Positions 44,266 to 52,340 of a DNA stretch of 64,000 bases are shown here, piece after piece (within the stretch, counting starts at the first letter, position 1; each line of letters starts with the position of its first letter). The notes under the pieces were generated by a model. The model did not search any database, was not told the DNA's origin, and was given only the letters and a program-made list of their open reading frames with translations. The DNA comes from Chloroflexota bacterium (lineage in GTDB: Bacteria; Chloroflexota; Dehalococcoidia; Lucifugimonadales; UBA3495), in assembly GCA_028875655.1 (NCBI GenBank), contig JAPPCX010000054.1, forward strand, positions 62,001-126,000. The letters are read 5' to 3'. The translations under genes and the position numbers were made by a program.

Positions 44266-45227
44266 ACCGGCGCAACTGGCTGCTGCTGATCCTGCTGACC
44301 GTCGCGGCGTTCGCCGGGCTGCTGGTGTACGGAGACCTGCGGGAGGTGAGCAGCCTGTTGGCGAGCGCGCCGTCGCCCTACGAGGGGTTGGCGGCTGCCC
44401 TGGGCCTGGCCGTGGCCAACTATGTCCTGCGCTACCTGCGGTGGGCGATATACCTGCGGGCGCTGGATATCCGCGTGTCCCAATCGGTAAGCGCGTCGGT
44501 TTTCGTTGCCGGACTCGCCCTGTCCATCACGCCGGGGAAGGCCGGCGAACTGCTGAAGAGCGTTTGGCTGAACCGCCGGGCCGGCGTCCCGGTTTCCGCC
44601 TCCGCGCCGGCCGTGGTCATGGAACGCCTCACCGATGTCGTATCGGTCGGCCTGCTGGGTCTCACCGGCATCCTGTTGCTGCCGACTGCCGTGGCGCTGA
44701 TGGTCGGCGGCGTTGTGGCGGTGACGGTGGTCATCGGGATCATGGCAGCGTCGCGGATGGGCGCGTCAGCATTGCGATTGCCGGTGCTGCGACGGTGGCG
44801 GGAACCGCTGGAGCAATCGCTGGACAGTTTCCGACGTTTGATGAGGCCCGGCATGCTCACCGTAGCGGTGATCCTGGGCGCTTTGGCCTGGGCCGCCGAG
44901 GGGCTGGCGCTGTGGATCATCGTCGTCGGCATTGGCGAGTGGGTATCACCGCTGACTGCGATACCGATTTCGGCGGCGGCGGCATTGGTGGGTGCGGTAA
45001 CGGCGTTGCCGGGCGGGTTGGTGGGCTTCGAGGGCAGCATGGTGGCGCTGCTGCGGCAGGCCGGCCTGGGCGCGCCGGAGGCGGCGTTGGCTACGCTGTT
45101 GACCAGGCTGGCAACCCTGTGGTTCGCGGTGCTGATCGGCCTGATGGCGTGGCTATGGATCAGCCGGGCCGGAGGCGCCGAGGGCCAACCTGAAGCGCGG
45201 CAGGAGATCACGGCGGACAATCGATGA
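44262..45227 (+). CDS. Flippase-like integral membrane protein (UPF0104/LPG synthase TM type)
   Basis: The 321-residue protein has seven or more membrane helices and the family motifs: NYVLRYLRWAIYLRALDI, ALSITPGKAGELLKSVWLN, VVMERLTDVVSVGLLGLTG, and ALPGGLVGFEGSMVALLRQAG near the end. Members include AglD and the membrane half of lysyl-PG synthase (MprF). I choose the TTG at 44262, which overlaps the larB stop as TTGA; a TTG at 44235 is possible. The substrate is unknown, perhaps a polyprenyl-linked sugar given its neighbour. Confidence 0.82.
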   Translation: MNRRNWLLLILLTVAAFAGLLVYGDLREVSSLLASAPSPYEGLAAALGLAVANYVLRYLRWAIYLRALDIRVSQSVSASVFVAGLALSITPGKAGELLKSVWLNRRAGVPVSASAPAVVMERLTDVVSVGLLGLTGILLLPTAVALMVGGVVAVTVVIGIMAASRMGASALRLPVLRRWREPLEQSLDSFRRLMRPGMLTVAVILGALAWAAEGLALWIIVVGIGEWVSPLTAIPISAAAALVGAVTALPGGLVGFEGSMVALLRQAGLGAPEAALATLLTRLATLWFAVLIGLMAWLWISRAGGAEGQPEARQEITADNR

Positions 45228-46132
45228 ACTCCGTTGTCGGACTCTGCAAAGCCATGCGGCCACGGCAGTGGGTGAAGAACCTGCTGGTGTTCCTGCCATT
45301 GCTGTTCGCCGTTGACCTGGTCTGGTCGCCGACCGAACTGATGACGCTGCTGGCGTATGCGCCGCGGCTGGCCGCATTGTTCGCCGCTTTCTGCGCGCTG
45401 TCGTCGGCCGTGTACATCATCAACGACCTGGTCGACCGCGAGGCAGACCGTCAGCATCCGACCAAGCGGTTCCGCCCCATCGCGTCCGGCGACGTGTCCC
45501 CGGCGTTGGCCTGGGCCGCGTTTGCCGCGCTGGTGGTTGCGGGTATGGTCGGGCTGTACGCAATATCAGCGCCACCGTACCGAGCGCTGGCGGTGATTGG
45601 CGCCGTCTATCTGCTGGTCAATGTGGCCTACTCGCTGCGGCTCAAGCGGGTCGCGCTGGTGGACGTGATGCTGGTGGCTGCGGGCTACGTGATGCGGGCC
45701 GTGGCGGGCGCGGTGGCGGTGGGCGCGACGCCGTCGCCCTGGCTCTACGCGGTAACGGCGGCCGGTGCGCTGTTCATCGTGATTGGCCGGCGTTACGCCG
45801 AGGCGCGGCTGGCCGGCCCGGACCCGGACGCGCAGCGGCCCACCCTGCAACACTACGGGCCGCCGGTGGGCGGTCAGCTGCTGGTGCTCTCGGCAACGGC
45901 TGCGCTGGTCAGCTATACGCTGTACGCCGTGGAGGCCGACAACCTCCCGGACAACAACACCATGCTGCTCACCGTGCCGCTGGTGATTTTTGGCCTGTTC
46001 CGCTACCTGTATCTGCTCAACCACAGCCGGGACGCCGAATCGCCTGAAATACTGATGTTGCGGGACGTACCGCTGCTGCTGTCGATAGCCGCGTGGGTGG
46101 TGGTTGCCGGGGGGGTATTGGTGTTGAACTGA
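45224..46132 (+). CDS. UbiA-family prenyltransferase, decaprenyl-phosphate phosphoribosyltransferase type
   Basis: A nine-helix UbiA-fold enzyme of 302 residues. MRPRQWVKNLLVFLPLLFA at the N-terminus, the first Asp motif YIINDLVDREADRQHPTKRF and the RPIASG that follows are typical of the phosphoribosyltransferase branch (Rv3806c-like). That branch moves phosphoribose from PRPP to polyprenyl phosphate. The second Asp motif is near LKRVALVDVMLVAAGYVMR. It overlaps the flippase-like gene as ATGA. Together they could make and flip a polyprenyl-phosphoribose, which is inference. Confidence 0.88.
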   Translation: MNSVVGLCKAMRPRQWVKNLLVFLPLLFAVDLVWSPTELMTLLAYAPRLAALFAAFCALSSAVYIINDLVDREADRQHPTKRFRPIASGDVSPALAWAAFAALVVAGMVGLYAISAPPYRALAVIGAVYLLVNVAYSLRLKRVALVDVMLVAAGYVMRAVAGAVAVGATPSPWLYAVTAAGALFIVIGRRYAEARLAGPDPDAQRPTLQHYGPPVGGQLLVLSATAALVSYTLYAVEADNLPDNNTMLLTVPLVIFGLFRYLYLLNHSRDAESPEILMLRDVPLLLSIAAWVVVAGGVLVLN

Positions 46133-46200
46133 ACGTTGCTGGCTGCTGCGCTATAATGAACTCAATCAATGCTTTGCAGTGGGTTATCGGTTAGGTGGTT

Positions 46201-46809
46201 ATGGACTGGCAGGAGCGTATCGTTACCGACCGGGAGATACTATCGGGGCAGCCGACGGTTAAAGGAACCGGGCTGGCGGTAGCATTCATCCTGGACCGGC
46301 TGGCAGACGGCGAAAGCGAAGCCACGTTGCTGAGCGCCCACAAGGAACTGTGCTCCGACGACATAAGGGCCTGCCTGCGCTATGCCAGCGAGCGCGTTGC
46401 GCCACGGAAGGTTTCCCCGATTAGCGATATGATCGCCAGCGAATCCATCCCGCAAGAGGCGCGGGCAATGCTGGTGAAAGCCGACGAGCGGTTCAGACAC
46501 TACGACTACTGCGAAGGCTCGCGGCTGCTGTGGCAAGCGGTGGAATGGTCTATCAGACACGTTGCCGCCAAACGCGGCTGGCCGGCGGGGGACGAGCGGG
46601 AGTTGGAGCAGGTCGTGGAGCGGTTGGGCGACGAAACCGGCGACTATGACGAAAAGCTCACCATGATAGGCGGATTGCAAAACGCTCAGGTACTCCTGGA
46701 CAACGCCAAACACGACGGTTATGTCCTGTCGCCGGACCGGACTGAATTTTACGCCAGTCTAGCTCCTCCCTTCATCGAACGCGTTTTTGCTGCCGCCAAT
46801 ACGGGCTAA
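46201..46809 (+). CDS. DUF433 domain fused to HEPN/PaREP1-like domain
   Basis: Residues 1-67 match DUF433, an antitoxin-like winged helix: RIVTDREILSGQPTVKGTGL, DRLADGESEATLLSAHKEL, DIRACLRYASE. Residues 80-200 form an all-helical part (AMLVKADERFRHYDYCEGSR, LLWQAVEWSIRHVAAKRGWP) like the HEPN/PaREP1 group. The next gene encodes a similar helical domain. I start at the ATG at 46201; a GTG two codons upstream is possible. The split antitoxin-plus-HEPN layout resembles toxin-antitoxin systems, but no RNase motif (RxxxxH) is clear. Confidence 0.65.
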   Translation: MDWQERIVTDREILSGQPTVKGTGLAVAFILDRLADGESEATLLSAHKELCSDDIRACLRYASERVAPRKVSPISDMIASESIPQEARAMLVKADERFRHYDYCEGSRLLWQAVEWSIRHVAAKRGWPAGDERELEQVVERLGDETGDYDEKLTMIGGLQNAQVLLDNAKHDGYVLSPDRTEFYASLAPPFIERVFAAANTG

Positions 46810-46819
46810 CGTAACGGTT

Positions 46820-47182
46820 ATGACCCTGGATCAGCATCGTGAATGGGTGCAAATCTGCTCTGAATTGGCGGAACGTGAGTTCACCGCGCGGCGCACTGTA
46901 ACCGGGGCGGAAATGGCGTGGGGCGCGGTTTCTCATGCAGTCAAGTGGGTTGCCCATCAGCGCGATGGGATGCCCACGTACAGCCATCACCATGTCGGAT
47001 TGGCCGTTGATCAGCTGGATGCAGAATTCTCGGAACTGTACCTTGCCAGCGATTTTGGCCAGGCGGAATCCCTGCACGAGCATTTTTACCGGGGCCATTT
47101 ACGTGACCACCAAGTACGCAATTCGTGGAATCTTGCGCAGCGTTTCATCGCCAACCTGCTATCCTTGCCAATACCGCCATAG
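46820..47182 (+). CDS. HEPN/PaREP1-like helical protein
   Basis: A 120-residue, mostly helical protein: WVQICSELAEREFTARRTVT, AEMAWGAVSHAVKWVAHQRD, then SELYLASDFGQAESLHEHFY and VRNSWNLAQRFIANLL. The pattern of a helix with A-W-x-A-V-x-H-A-V-K followed by a small-protein C-half matches the second domain of the preceding gene, so they are diverged relatives. It lies ten bases downstream. Its function is unknown; toxin, antitoxin and nucleotide-binding roles are all possible for HEPN folds. Confidence 0.6.
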   Translation: MTLDQHREWVQICSELAEREFTARRTVTGAEMAWGAVSHAVKWVAHQRDGMPTYSHHHVGLAVDQLDAEFSELYLASDFGQAESLHEHFYRGHLRDHQVRNSWNLAQRFIANLLSLPIPP

Positions 47183-47183
47183 C

Positions 47184-47211
47184 GTAGGGGCGAATGGCGA
47201 TTCGCCCCTAC
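47184..47211. repeat. GTAGGGGCGAAT hairpin repeat
   Basis: GTAGGGGCGAAT-ggcg-ATTCGCCCCTAC is a perfect 12-bp stem with a four-base loop. It lies between convergent HEPN-like and clpB genes, so it may serve as a terminator for both. It is a member of the AGGGGCG hairpin family. Confidence 0.75.
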
Positions 47212-47227
47212 ATTGTTCCATCCGGGA

Positions 47228-49711
47228 TTATGCCACCCCGGCCAGTTCCTTCTCCGGTTCAGGCGCTGGGACGCTGACCGACAGCGTCAGTCCGTCGCCA
47301 GCTTCATTCACGTCGGCGATCACGTGGTCGCCTTCGGAGAACTCGCCGGAGAGCACGCCCCGCGACAGCTGATTTTCCAGGTGGCGCTGGATGGCGCGGC
47401 GCAACGGGCGGGCCCCGTAGCTCACGTCGAACCCTTCCTTGACCAGCCAGTCGCAGCCGGCCTCAGTCAGTTCGCAGGTGATGCCGCGCTCGGCCAGGCG
47501 CTCCTGCACCTGGGTGACCAGCAGCCCCACGATCTGTCCAATCTGCGCCCGGCTCAGCGGGTGGAACACGATGGTCTCGTCGATGCGGTTCAGCAGCTCC
47601 GGGCGGAAGGCCCGGCGCAACGCCTCATGCACCGCGCGGGATTGCTCGGCGGTGACCTTGCCGGCATCCTGCTCCCGGTCGGCGCCGGGGCCCAGGCCGA
47701 AGGGCTGCCGTGACAGGTCGCCGGTACCCAGGTTGCTGGTCATAATGATCACGGTGTTGCGGAAATCCACGGTGCGGCCCTGGCCGTCGGTCAGCCGGCC
47801 GTCTTCCAGGATCTGAAGCAGCAGGTTGAACACGTCCGGGTGCGCCTTTTCGATTTCGTCGAACAGGATCACCTGGTGCGGCCGGCGGCGCACCGCCTCG
47901 GTCAGCTGCCCCGCGTCGTCATACCCGACGTAGCCGGGGGGCGCGCCAATCAGCCGCGACACCGTATGCCGCTCGCCGTACTCGGACATGTCCAGGCGCA
48001 CCATGTTGTCATCATCCGCAAACAGGAACTCGGCCAGCGCTCGGCTCAGCTCCGTCTTGCCCACGCCGGTGGGGCCCAGGAAGATGAAACTGCCGTAGGG
48101 CCGCTTGGGGTCGTTGAGGCCGGAGCGGGCGCGGCGGATGGTGTCGGACACGGCGTTGATAGCCTCGTCCTGGCCGATGACCCGCTGGTGCAGATGGTCT
48201 TCCATGCGCAGCAGGCGTTCGGCCTCGCCTTCCATCAGGTGACCCACCGGGATGCCGGTCCAGTTGGACACCAGCTCGGCGATGTCCTTTTCGTTCACCA
48301 CCAGGTCGGGGCCAGAGTCGTGTTCGATCCGCCGATGCTCGGCGTTCAACTCCTCTTCCAGGCGCATCCGCTCGGTGCGGTGCTGGGCCGACCGCTCGTA
48401 GTCAGACATCTGGTTGGCGCGCTCTTCAAGGTCCAGCAGTTCCCGGCGGCGGTTTTCCATCTCCTGCACCTGGGGCGGCAGGGAACCGGCGTCGATGCGG
48501 ACCTTGCTGGCCGCCTCGTCGATGAAGTCGATGGCCTTGTCCGGCAGCTTGCGGTCGGTGATGTAGCGGTCGCTCAGGCGCACTGCCGCTTCCAGCGCGT
48601 TGTCGGTCATGGTCACCTTGTGGTGAGCCTCGTAGCGCGGCTTCAGCGCCCGCAGGATGGCAAGGGCCTGTTCCTGGTCGGGTTCTTCCACGTACACCGG
48701 CTGGAACCGGCGGGCCAGCGCCGGGTCCTTCTCGATGTGCTTGCGAAATTCGTCCAGGGTGGTGGAGCCGATGGCTTGCAGCTCGCCCCGGGCCAGGGCG
48801 GGTTTGAGCATGTTGCTGGCGTCCAGCCCGCCCTCGCCGGCGCCGGCGCCCACCAGCGTGTGCATTTCGTCCAGGAACACGATGACCTCGCCGTTGGACG
48901 ACGTCACCTCGTCAATCACCGACTTCAGGCGTTCCTCGAACTCGCCGCGGAACTTGGCGCCGGCCACCAGCCGGCCCATGTCCAGGGCCATCACTCGCTT
49001 GTTGTGCAGGGAGTCCGGCACGTCGTCGCAGATGATCTTGCTGGCCAGGCCCTCCGCGATGGCCGTTTTACCCACGCCGGCCTCGCCGATCAGCACCGGG
49101 TTATTCTTGGTGCGCCGGGTGAGCGTCTGCATAACCTGGCGGATTTCCTGCTCGCGGCCCACCACGGGGTCCAGCTTGCCGACGCGGGCCAGCTCCGTGA
49201 GATCAACGCTATACTTCTCCAGCGAGCGGTAGCACTGCTCGGCGTTGGGGTCATCGACCCGGTGGGCGCCGCGCAGTTTCTGCATCGCCTGATAGACCAT
49301 CTCCTGGTTGATGCCCAGGTCCTGGAACAGGCGGGCGGAATCGCCCGAGTTTTCCCGGGCGGCGGCGACCAGCAAGTGCTCGACGCTGATGAACTGGTCG
49401 CGCAGCCGTTGGGCCTCTTCATCCGACACCTGGAGCATGCGCTGCAGCCGGGGCGTGATGAAAATCTGCTGGGATCCGGCGACCATTTTCGGCATACCTT
49501 CCAGCGACTGGTGCAGCCGGCTCTTGACCTGTTCCGGGTCCACACCCAGCTCGCGCAGGATGCGCTCGGGCAGCCCGTCTTCCAGGGCGACCAGCGCCAG
49601 CAGCACGTGCTCCACGTCCCATTGGGTGTGCTGGTAGTTCCTCAGCAGTTCCTGGGAACGTTGCAGGGCTTCCTGCGCTTGGCGGGTGAATTTTTCTGCG
49701 CTCAGTACCAT
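47228..49711 (-). CDS. clpB: ClpB/ClpC-type AAA+ unfoldase
   Basis: A Hsp100 protein of 827 residues. It has a Clp-N domain (residues 1-145), a first AAA module with [15 protein letters not shown] and [20 protein letters not shown], and a ClpB-type middle region (residues ~395-480). The second AAA module has [20 protein letters not shown] and [20 protein letters not shown]. The middle region is shorter than in classical ClpB disaggregases, intermediate with ClpC. No ClpP-docking tripeptide is obvious. The ATG at 49711 follows GGAGG. It is last in the dnaJ-hspR-clpB operon. Confidence 0.93.
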   Translation of the reverse strand: MVLSAEKFTRQAQEALQRSQELLRNYQHTQWDVEHVLLALVALEDGLPERILRELGVDPEQVKSRLHQSLEGMPKMVAGSQQIFITPRLQRMLQVSDEEAQRLRDQFISVEHLLVAAARENSGDSARLFQDLGINQEMVYQAMQKLRGAHRVDDPNAEQCYRSLEKYSVDLTELARVGKLDPVVGREQEIRQVMQTLTRRTKNNPVLIGEAGVGKTAIAEGLASKIICDDVPDSLHNKRVMALDMGRLVAGAKFRGEFEERLKSVIDEVTSSNGEVIVFLDEMHTLVGAGAGEGGLDASNMLKPALARGELQAIGSTTLDEFRKHIEKDPALARRFQPVYVEEPDQEQALAILRALKPRYEAHHKVTMTDNALEAAVRLSDRYITDRKLPDKAIDFIDEAASKVRIDAGSLPPQVQEMENRRRELLDLEERANQMSDYERSAQHRTERMRLEEELNAEHRRIEHDSGPDLVVNEKDIAELVSNWTGIPVGHLMEGEAERLLRMEDHLHQRVIGQDEAINAVSDTIRRARSGLNDPKRPYGSFIFLGPTGVGKTELSRALAEFLFADDDNMVRLDMSEYGERHTVSRLIGAPPGYVGYDDAGQLTEAVRRRPHQVILFDEIEKAHPDVFNLLLQILEDGRLTDGQGRTVDFRNTVIIMTSNLGTGDLSRQPFGLGPGADREQDAGKVTAEQSRAVHEALRRAFRPELLNRIDETIVFHPLSRAQIGQIVGLLVTQVQERLAERGITCELTEAGCDWLVKEGFDVSYGARPLRRAIQRHLENQLSRGVLSGEFSEGDHVIADVNEAGDGLTLSVSVPAPEPEKELAGVA

Positions 49712-49727
49712 ATCGGTCACCTCCACT

Positions 49728-50081
49728 CTAATTATTGCGGGACGGGCTGACGGTCCGGTTATGCCCGGCGGCTCTCAACCGCGCCACTTCGTTGGCCAAC
49801 GCGTCCACTTCCGCCTCCAGCTCCCGGATCCGGTCAACCAGTTTCAGGGCGATCTCGGCTCCGGCCAGGTTCACGCCCATCTCGTCGGTAAAAGTCTTGA
49901 TGCGCCGCAGCCTTTCCACGTCGGCCATGGAGTAGAGCCGCTGGCGGCCTCCGGAACGGGACGGCATTACGAGGCCCACGCGTTCGTAGTAACGCAGCGT
50001 CTGGGCGTGCAATCCCACCATGCGGGCCGCGACGCTGATGACGAAGCAGGGTTCGGTGGTGAAATCGTCATTTGGCGTCAT
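49728..50081 (-). CDS. hspR: HspR-type MerR-family heat-shock repressor
   Basis: A 117-residue MerR-like regulator with the winged helix VISVAARMVGLHAQTLRYYE, RVGLVMPSRSGGRQRLYSMA and DVERLRRIKTFTDEMGVNLA. A C-terminal coiled coil (IRELEAEVDALANEVARLRA) serves dimerisation. The R-L-Y-S-x-x-D-V-E pattern is typical. HspR represses dnaK and clpB operons in Actinobacteria and other phyla. It lies between dnaJ and clpB, six and 16 bases away, which supports the role. Confidence 0.88.
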   Translation of the reverse strand: MTPNDDFTTEPCFVISVAARMVGLHAQTLRYYERVGLVMPSRSGGRQRLYSMADVERLRRIKTFTDEMGVNLAGAEIALKLVDRIRELEAEVDALANEVARLRAAGHNRTVSPSRNN

Positions 50082-50087
50082 GGCAAA

Positions 50088-50996
50088 TTACTCCTTTGTC
50101 GATGGTTCTTTTTCGGTTTCCAGCGCGCGCATCCGCTCGAACAGATCGCGCTGTTCTTCGGTAAGGTTGGAAGGCAGTATCACGTTGACGGTGGCGTACA
50201 GGTCGCCCCGGCGCTCAGAGTCGTTCAACCGGGCCATGCCCTGGCCGGCCAGCCGGAACCGCCGGCCGTTCTGCGTTTCGGGCGGCAGCGTCAACTCGAT
50301 TTGGCCGCGCAGCGTGCGCACCTGCGCCGTGCCGCCCAGCATCGCGTCCAACAGCGGCACATCCACCGACGTGTGCAGGTCGGCGCCCTGCCGCTCAAAC
50401 CGTTGGTGGGGCAACACCGATACCACCAGGTTGAACTCGCCGCCGGACTCATTGCCCGCTGCGATGTGCACCCGGCCGCCGTCGGCGATTCCCGGCGGGA
50501 TTTTGACTTCCAGCCGACGGCCGCCGGGCAGGTTGACCCGGCGCGTCGTGCCGGCGTCGGCTTCCTCCAGCGAAATGTCCACTGGAATCTCCGCCGGTCG
50601 CGGCCGCGGCCGTTCGCCCATACCGCCCGAGTCCCTGATCCCTCCCAGGCCGCCGAGTAGATCGGAAAGCGACGCGCCGCCGATGTTGAACGAGAAGCCG
50701 CCCGATCCGTGGCCGGCGTTGCCGCCCCGGAAGAATTGCGAAAAGTCCGGGCCGCCCTGCTGCTCAAAATGCTCGGCGTGCTGCCACTGGTCGCCGTAGC
50801 GGTCGTATTTCGCCCGCTTATCGGCGTCGGACAGCACCTCGTAGGCGGCATTGATGGACTTGAACCGCTCGGCGGCGGCGTCATCGCCCGGGTTCACGTC
50901 GGGATGGTGCTGGCGGGCCAGCCGGCGGTACGCCTGACGGATTTCCTTCTCGTCGGCGCCGCGCGGCACGCCTAATATGTCATAGTAATCGGCCAT
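50088..50996 (-). CDS. dnaJ: DnaJ-type co-chaperone (CbpA-like, no zinc finger)
   Basis: The J domain is at residues 1-65, with YYDILGVPRGADEKEIRQAY and the HPD motif in RRLARQHHPDVNPGDDAA. A Gly/Phe-rich linker (FSQFFRGGNAGHGSGGFSFN) and the two C-terminal substrate domains (VDVPLLDAMLGGTAQVRTLR) follow. The zinc-finger Cys motifs of DnaJ are absent, so it is CbpA-like, 302 residues. The start chosen, MADYYD, is at 50996; a weak AGGA lies farther upstream. No dnaK is adjacent. Confidence 0.92.
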   Translation of the reverse strand: MADYYDILGVPRGADEKEIRQAYRRLARQHHPDVNPGDDAAAERFKSINAAYEVLSDADKRAKYDRYGDQWQHAEHFEQQGGPDFSQFFRGGNAGHGSGGFSFNIGGASLSDLLGGLGGIRDSGGMGERPRPRPAEIPVDISLEEADAGTTRRVNLPGGRRLEVKIPPGIADGGRVHIAAGNESGGEFNLVVSVLPHQRFERQGADLHTSVDVPLLDAMLGGTAQVRTLRGQIELTLPPETQNGRRFRLAGQGMARLNDSERRGDLYATVNVILPSNLTEEQRDLFERMRALETEKEPSTKE

Positions 50997-51032
50997 TTCG
51001 GTCAATGATCCTGATAAAATGGTGCTGCTACC

Positions 51033-51061
51033 ATCATACATGGCAATGGCCATTTAGTCAA
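51033..51061 (-). promoter_or_regulatory. Promoter of the dnaJ-hspR-clpB operon
   Basis: The minus strand has TTGACT (51061-51056), 17 bases, TATGAT (51038-51033), about 40 bases upstream of the dnaJ start. Confidence 0.7.
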
Positions 51062-51088
51062 TAAGATAATGTGATTGTAGCGTAATAG

Positions 51089-51117
51089 TTGATAAATTAC
51101 CATCAAGTTTATAAAGT
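51089..51117 (+). promoter_or_regulatory. Hsp20 promoter overlapping an inverted repeat (candidate HspR site)
   Basis: The dyad TTGAT-AAATTACC-ATCAA (51089-51106) lies in the divergent region of dnaJ and hsp20. TTGATA (51089-51094), 17 bases, TAAAGT (51112-51117) could be the hsp20 promoter, so a repressor bound to the dyad would block it. The half-site TTGA...TCAA resembles the HspR-associated repeat (CTTGAGT-N7-ACTCAAG) but with one base less in the middle. Confidence 0.5.
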
Positions 51118-51189
51118 AGTCACTGTCAGTTGGCAAAAGCCGACCGACGGAGATTCCGGCCAGAGAGCCGACTTGATGGAGGAACGACT

Positions 51190-51681
51190 ATGACCATGCA
51201 GCGATTTGATCCTTTCCGCGAAATGCGCCGCTTCAACCGCCTGATGTCCAGCCCGCTCTGGGTTGGCCAACGCTGGGGTGATCCCATGGAGGGCGACGAC
51301 GATCAGCCCTCCGACACGTGGTCCATTCCCATGGACGTGCGCCGGGACGACCAGGCGCTGACCGTGAGAGCGTCGCTCCCCGGCTTTGCCGCCGAGGACG
51401 TGGACGTGTCCATCAGCCCCGACCGGGTACTGGCGGTCAAGGCGTCTCGCCAGTCCGAGGTAACCCGTGAGAGCGAGGAGTACCTGATGCGGGAGCGTCG
51501 CACCGGCAGATTCTCCCGGGCCATCCGGCTGCCCAGCGACCTCAAGCTGGACGACGCGGCCGTGGCCCTGGACAACGGCGTGCTGACGGTGACGGTGCCC
51601 GTGGCCGAAACGGCGCAGACCCGGCGGCTCCACATCGCCGGCGGCGCGGCATCTGACAGCGCGGCTTCGGGCAGCGCGTAA
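51190..51681 (+). CDS. Hsp20/alpha-crystallin family small heat-shock protein
   Basis: An ATP-independent holdase. The alpha-crystallin domain (about residues 45-140) runs from IPMDVRRDDQALTVRASLPG to LDNGVLTVTVPVAETAQTRR, with the typical A-x-x-x-n-G-V-L motif near its end. The N-terminal part has QRFDPFREMRRFNRLMSSPL. 163 residues from the ATG at 51190, behind GATGGAGG. It is divergent from dnaJ-hspR-clpB, consistent with shared heat-shock control. Confidence 0.93.
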   Translation: MTMQRFDPFREMRRFNRLMSSPLWVGQRWGDPMEGDDDQPSDTWSIPMDVRRDDQALTVRASLPGFAAEDVDVSISPDRVLAVKASRQSEVTRESEEYLMRERRTGRFSRAIRLPSDLKLDDAAVALDNGVLTVTVPVAETAQTRRLHIAGGAASDSAASGSA

Positions 51682-51709
51682 CCGACGACCTCACAGGTCG
51701 CTTACGCCG

Positions 51710-51736
51710 GGGGCGGGTTTATCACCCGCCCCTTTT
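51710..51736 (+). terminator. Intrinsic terminator after hsp20
   Basis: GGGGCGGGT-ttatc-ACCCGCCCC followed by TTTT, about 30 bases after the hsp20 stop. Confidence 0.85.
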
Positions 51737-51770
51737 GCGCGGTCCGTCCTTCAAGATTGCGTAAACTGCC

Positions 51771-51797
51771 ATTGCGAGCGTAGCGCGGCAATCTCGC
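51771..51797. repeat. GCGAGCGTAGCGCGGCAATC dispersed repeat
   Basis: ATTGCGAGCGTAGCGCGGCAATCTCG is a known style of intergenic repeat (arms ATTGC / GCAAT). A related copy in the opposite orientation, GAGATTGCCACGCTATGCTCGCAATGAC, lies at 18902-18930 between mtnA and the propeller gene. Confidence 0.6.
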
Positions 51798-51805
51798 CAG
51801 CGCTA

Positions 51806-51848
51806 TTGACACTCGCCAATGTTATGCTATGATTTGTTTCCGCAAATC
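51806..51848 (+). promoter_or_regulatory. fur/zur promoter with candidate metalloregulator operator
   Basis: TTGACA (51806-51811), 16 bases, TATGAT (51828-51833). The perfect dyad GATTTG-TTTCCG-CAAATC (51831-51848) overlaps the -10 box and the start site. Its size and place fit autoregulation by the Fur-family protein encoded just downstream; the metal is inferred. Confidence 0.65.
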
Positions 51849-51871
51849 TATGCAACAACAGAGGTTCGCAT

Positions 51872-52300
51872 ATGTCCGGACACGACTCAGCGGTTTCACG
51901 GCTTCGCGCTCAAGGGTATCGAATGACTCCACAGCGGCTTTCCGTGCTGGATATCGTCGCCCGGCGCACCGGGCACGTCGGAGCGGATGAAGTGTGGAAC
52001 CTGGCCCGGGAAGAACACCCCTACGTTGACCTGGCGACCATCTATCGCACCCTGCAATGGCTCAAGGGCCTGGGCGTGGTCACCGAAGTCATCATCGGCA
52101 ACAAGCTGCACTTCGAAATGTCCGACCATCACAACCCCCACAACCACATGGTCTGCTCCGTGTGCGACGGCGTGCAGACCCTCACCCCCGACTACCTGGC
52201 CGAATTCAGCCAGCGCCTGGAGCAGGAGTTCGGCTTCTCCCCCAGCCTGGACAACATAACCATTGGTGGCGTGTGCAATCAATGCCGGGCAGTGACGTAG
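51872..52300 (+). CDS. zur: Fur-family metalloregulator, probably Zur
   Basis: A 142-residue Fur-type repressor. The winged helix RLRAQGYRMTPQRLSVLDIV is followed by HVGADEVWNLAREEHPYVDL and ATIYRTLQWLKGLGVV. The metal-binding part has HHNPHNHMVCSVC and CNQC, the two Cys pairs of the structural zinc. It precedes a ZnuABC-type operon in the same direction, so zinc (Zur) is likeliest. Manganese or iron cannot be ruled out from sequence alone. Confidence 0.88.
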   Translation: MSGHDSAVSRLRAQGYRMTPQRLSVLDIVARRTGHVGADEVWNLAREEHPYVDLATIYRTLQWLKGLGVVTEVIIGNKLHFEMSDHHNPHNHMVCSVCDGVQTLTPDYLAEFSQRLEQEFGFSPSLDNITIGGVCNQCRAVT

Positions 52301-52340
52301 ATTGCGTCTGCCCAACTCTCCCCTCATGAGGTATAGTTCC

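Noticed and set aside
47840-49750. Long open frame on the plus strand opposite clpB
   Set aside because: Antisense to a certain ClpB gene; composition is typical of a high-GC shadow frame.
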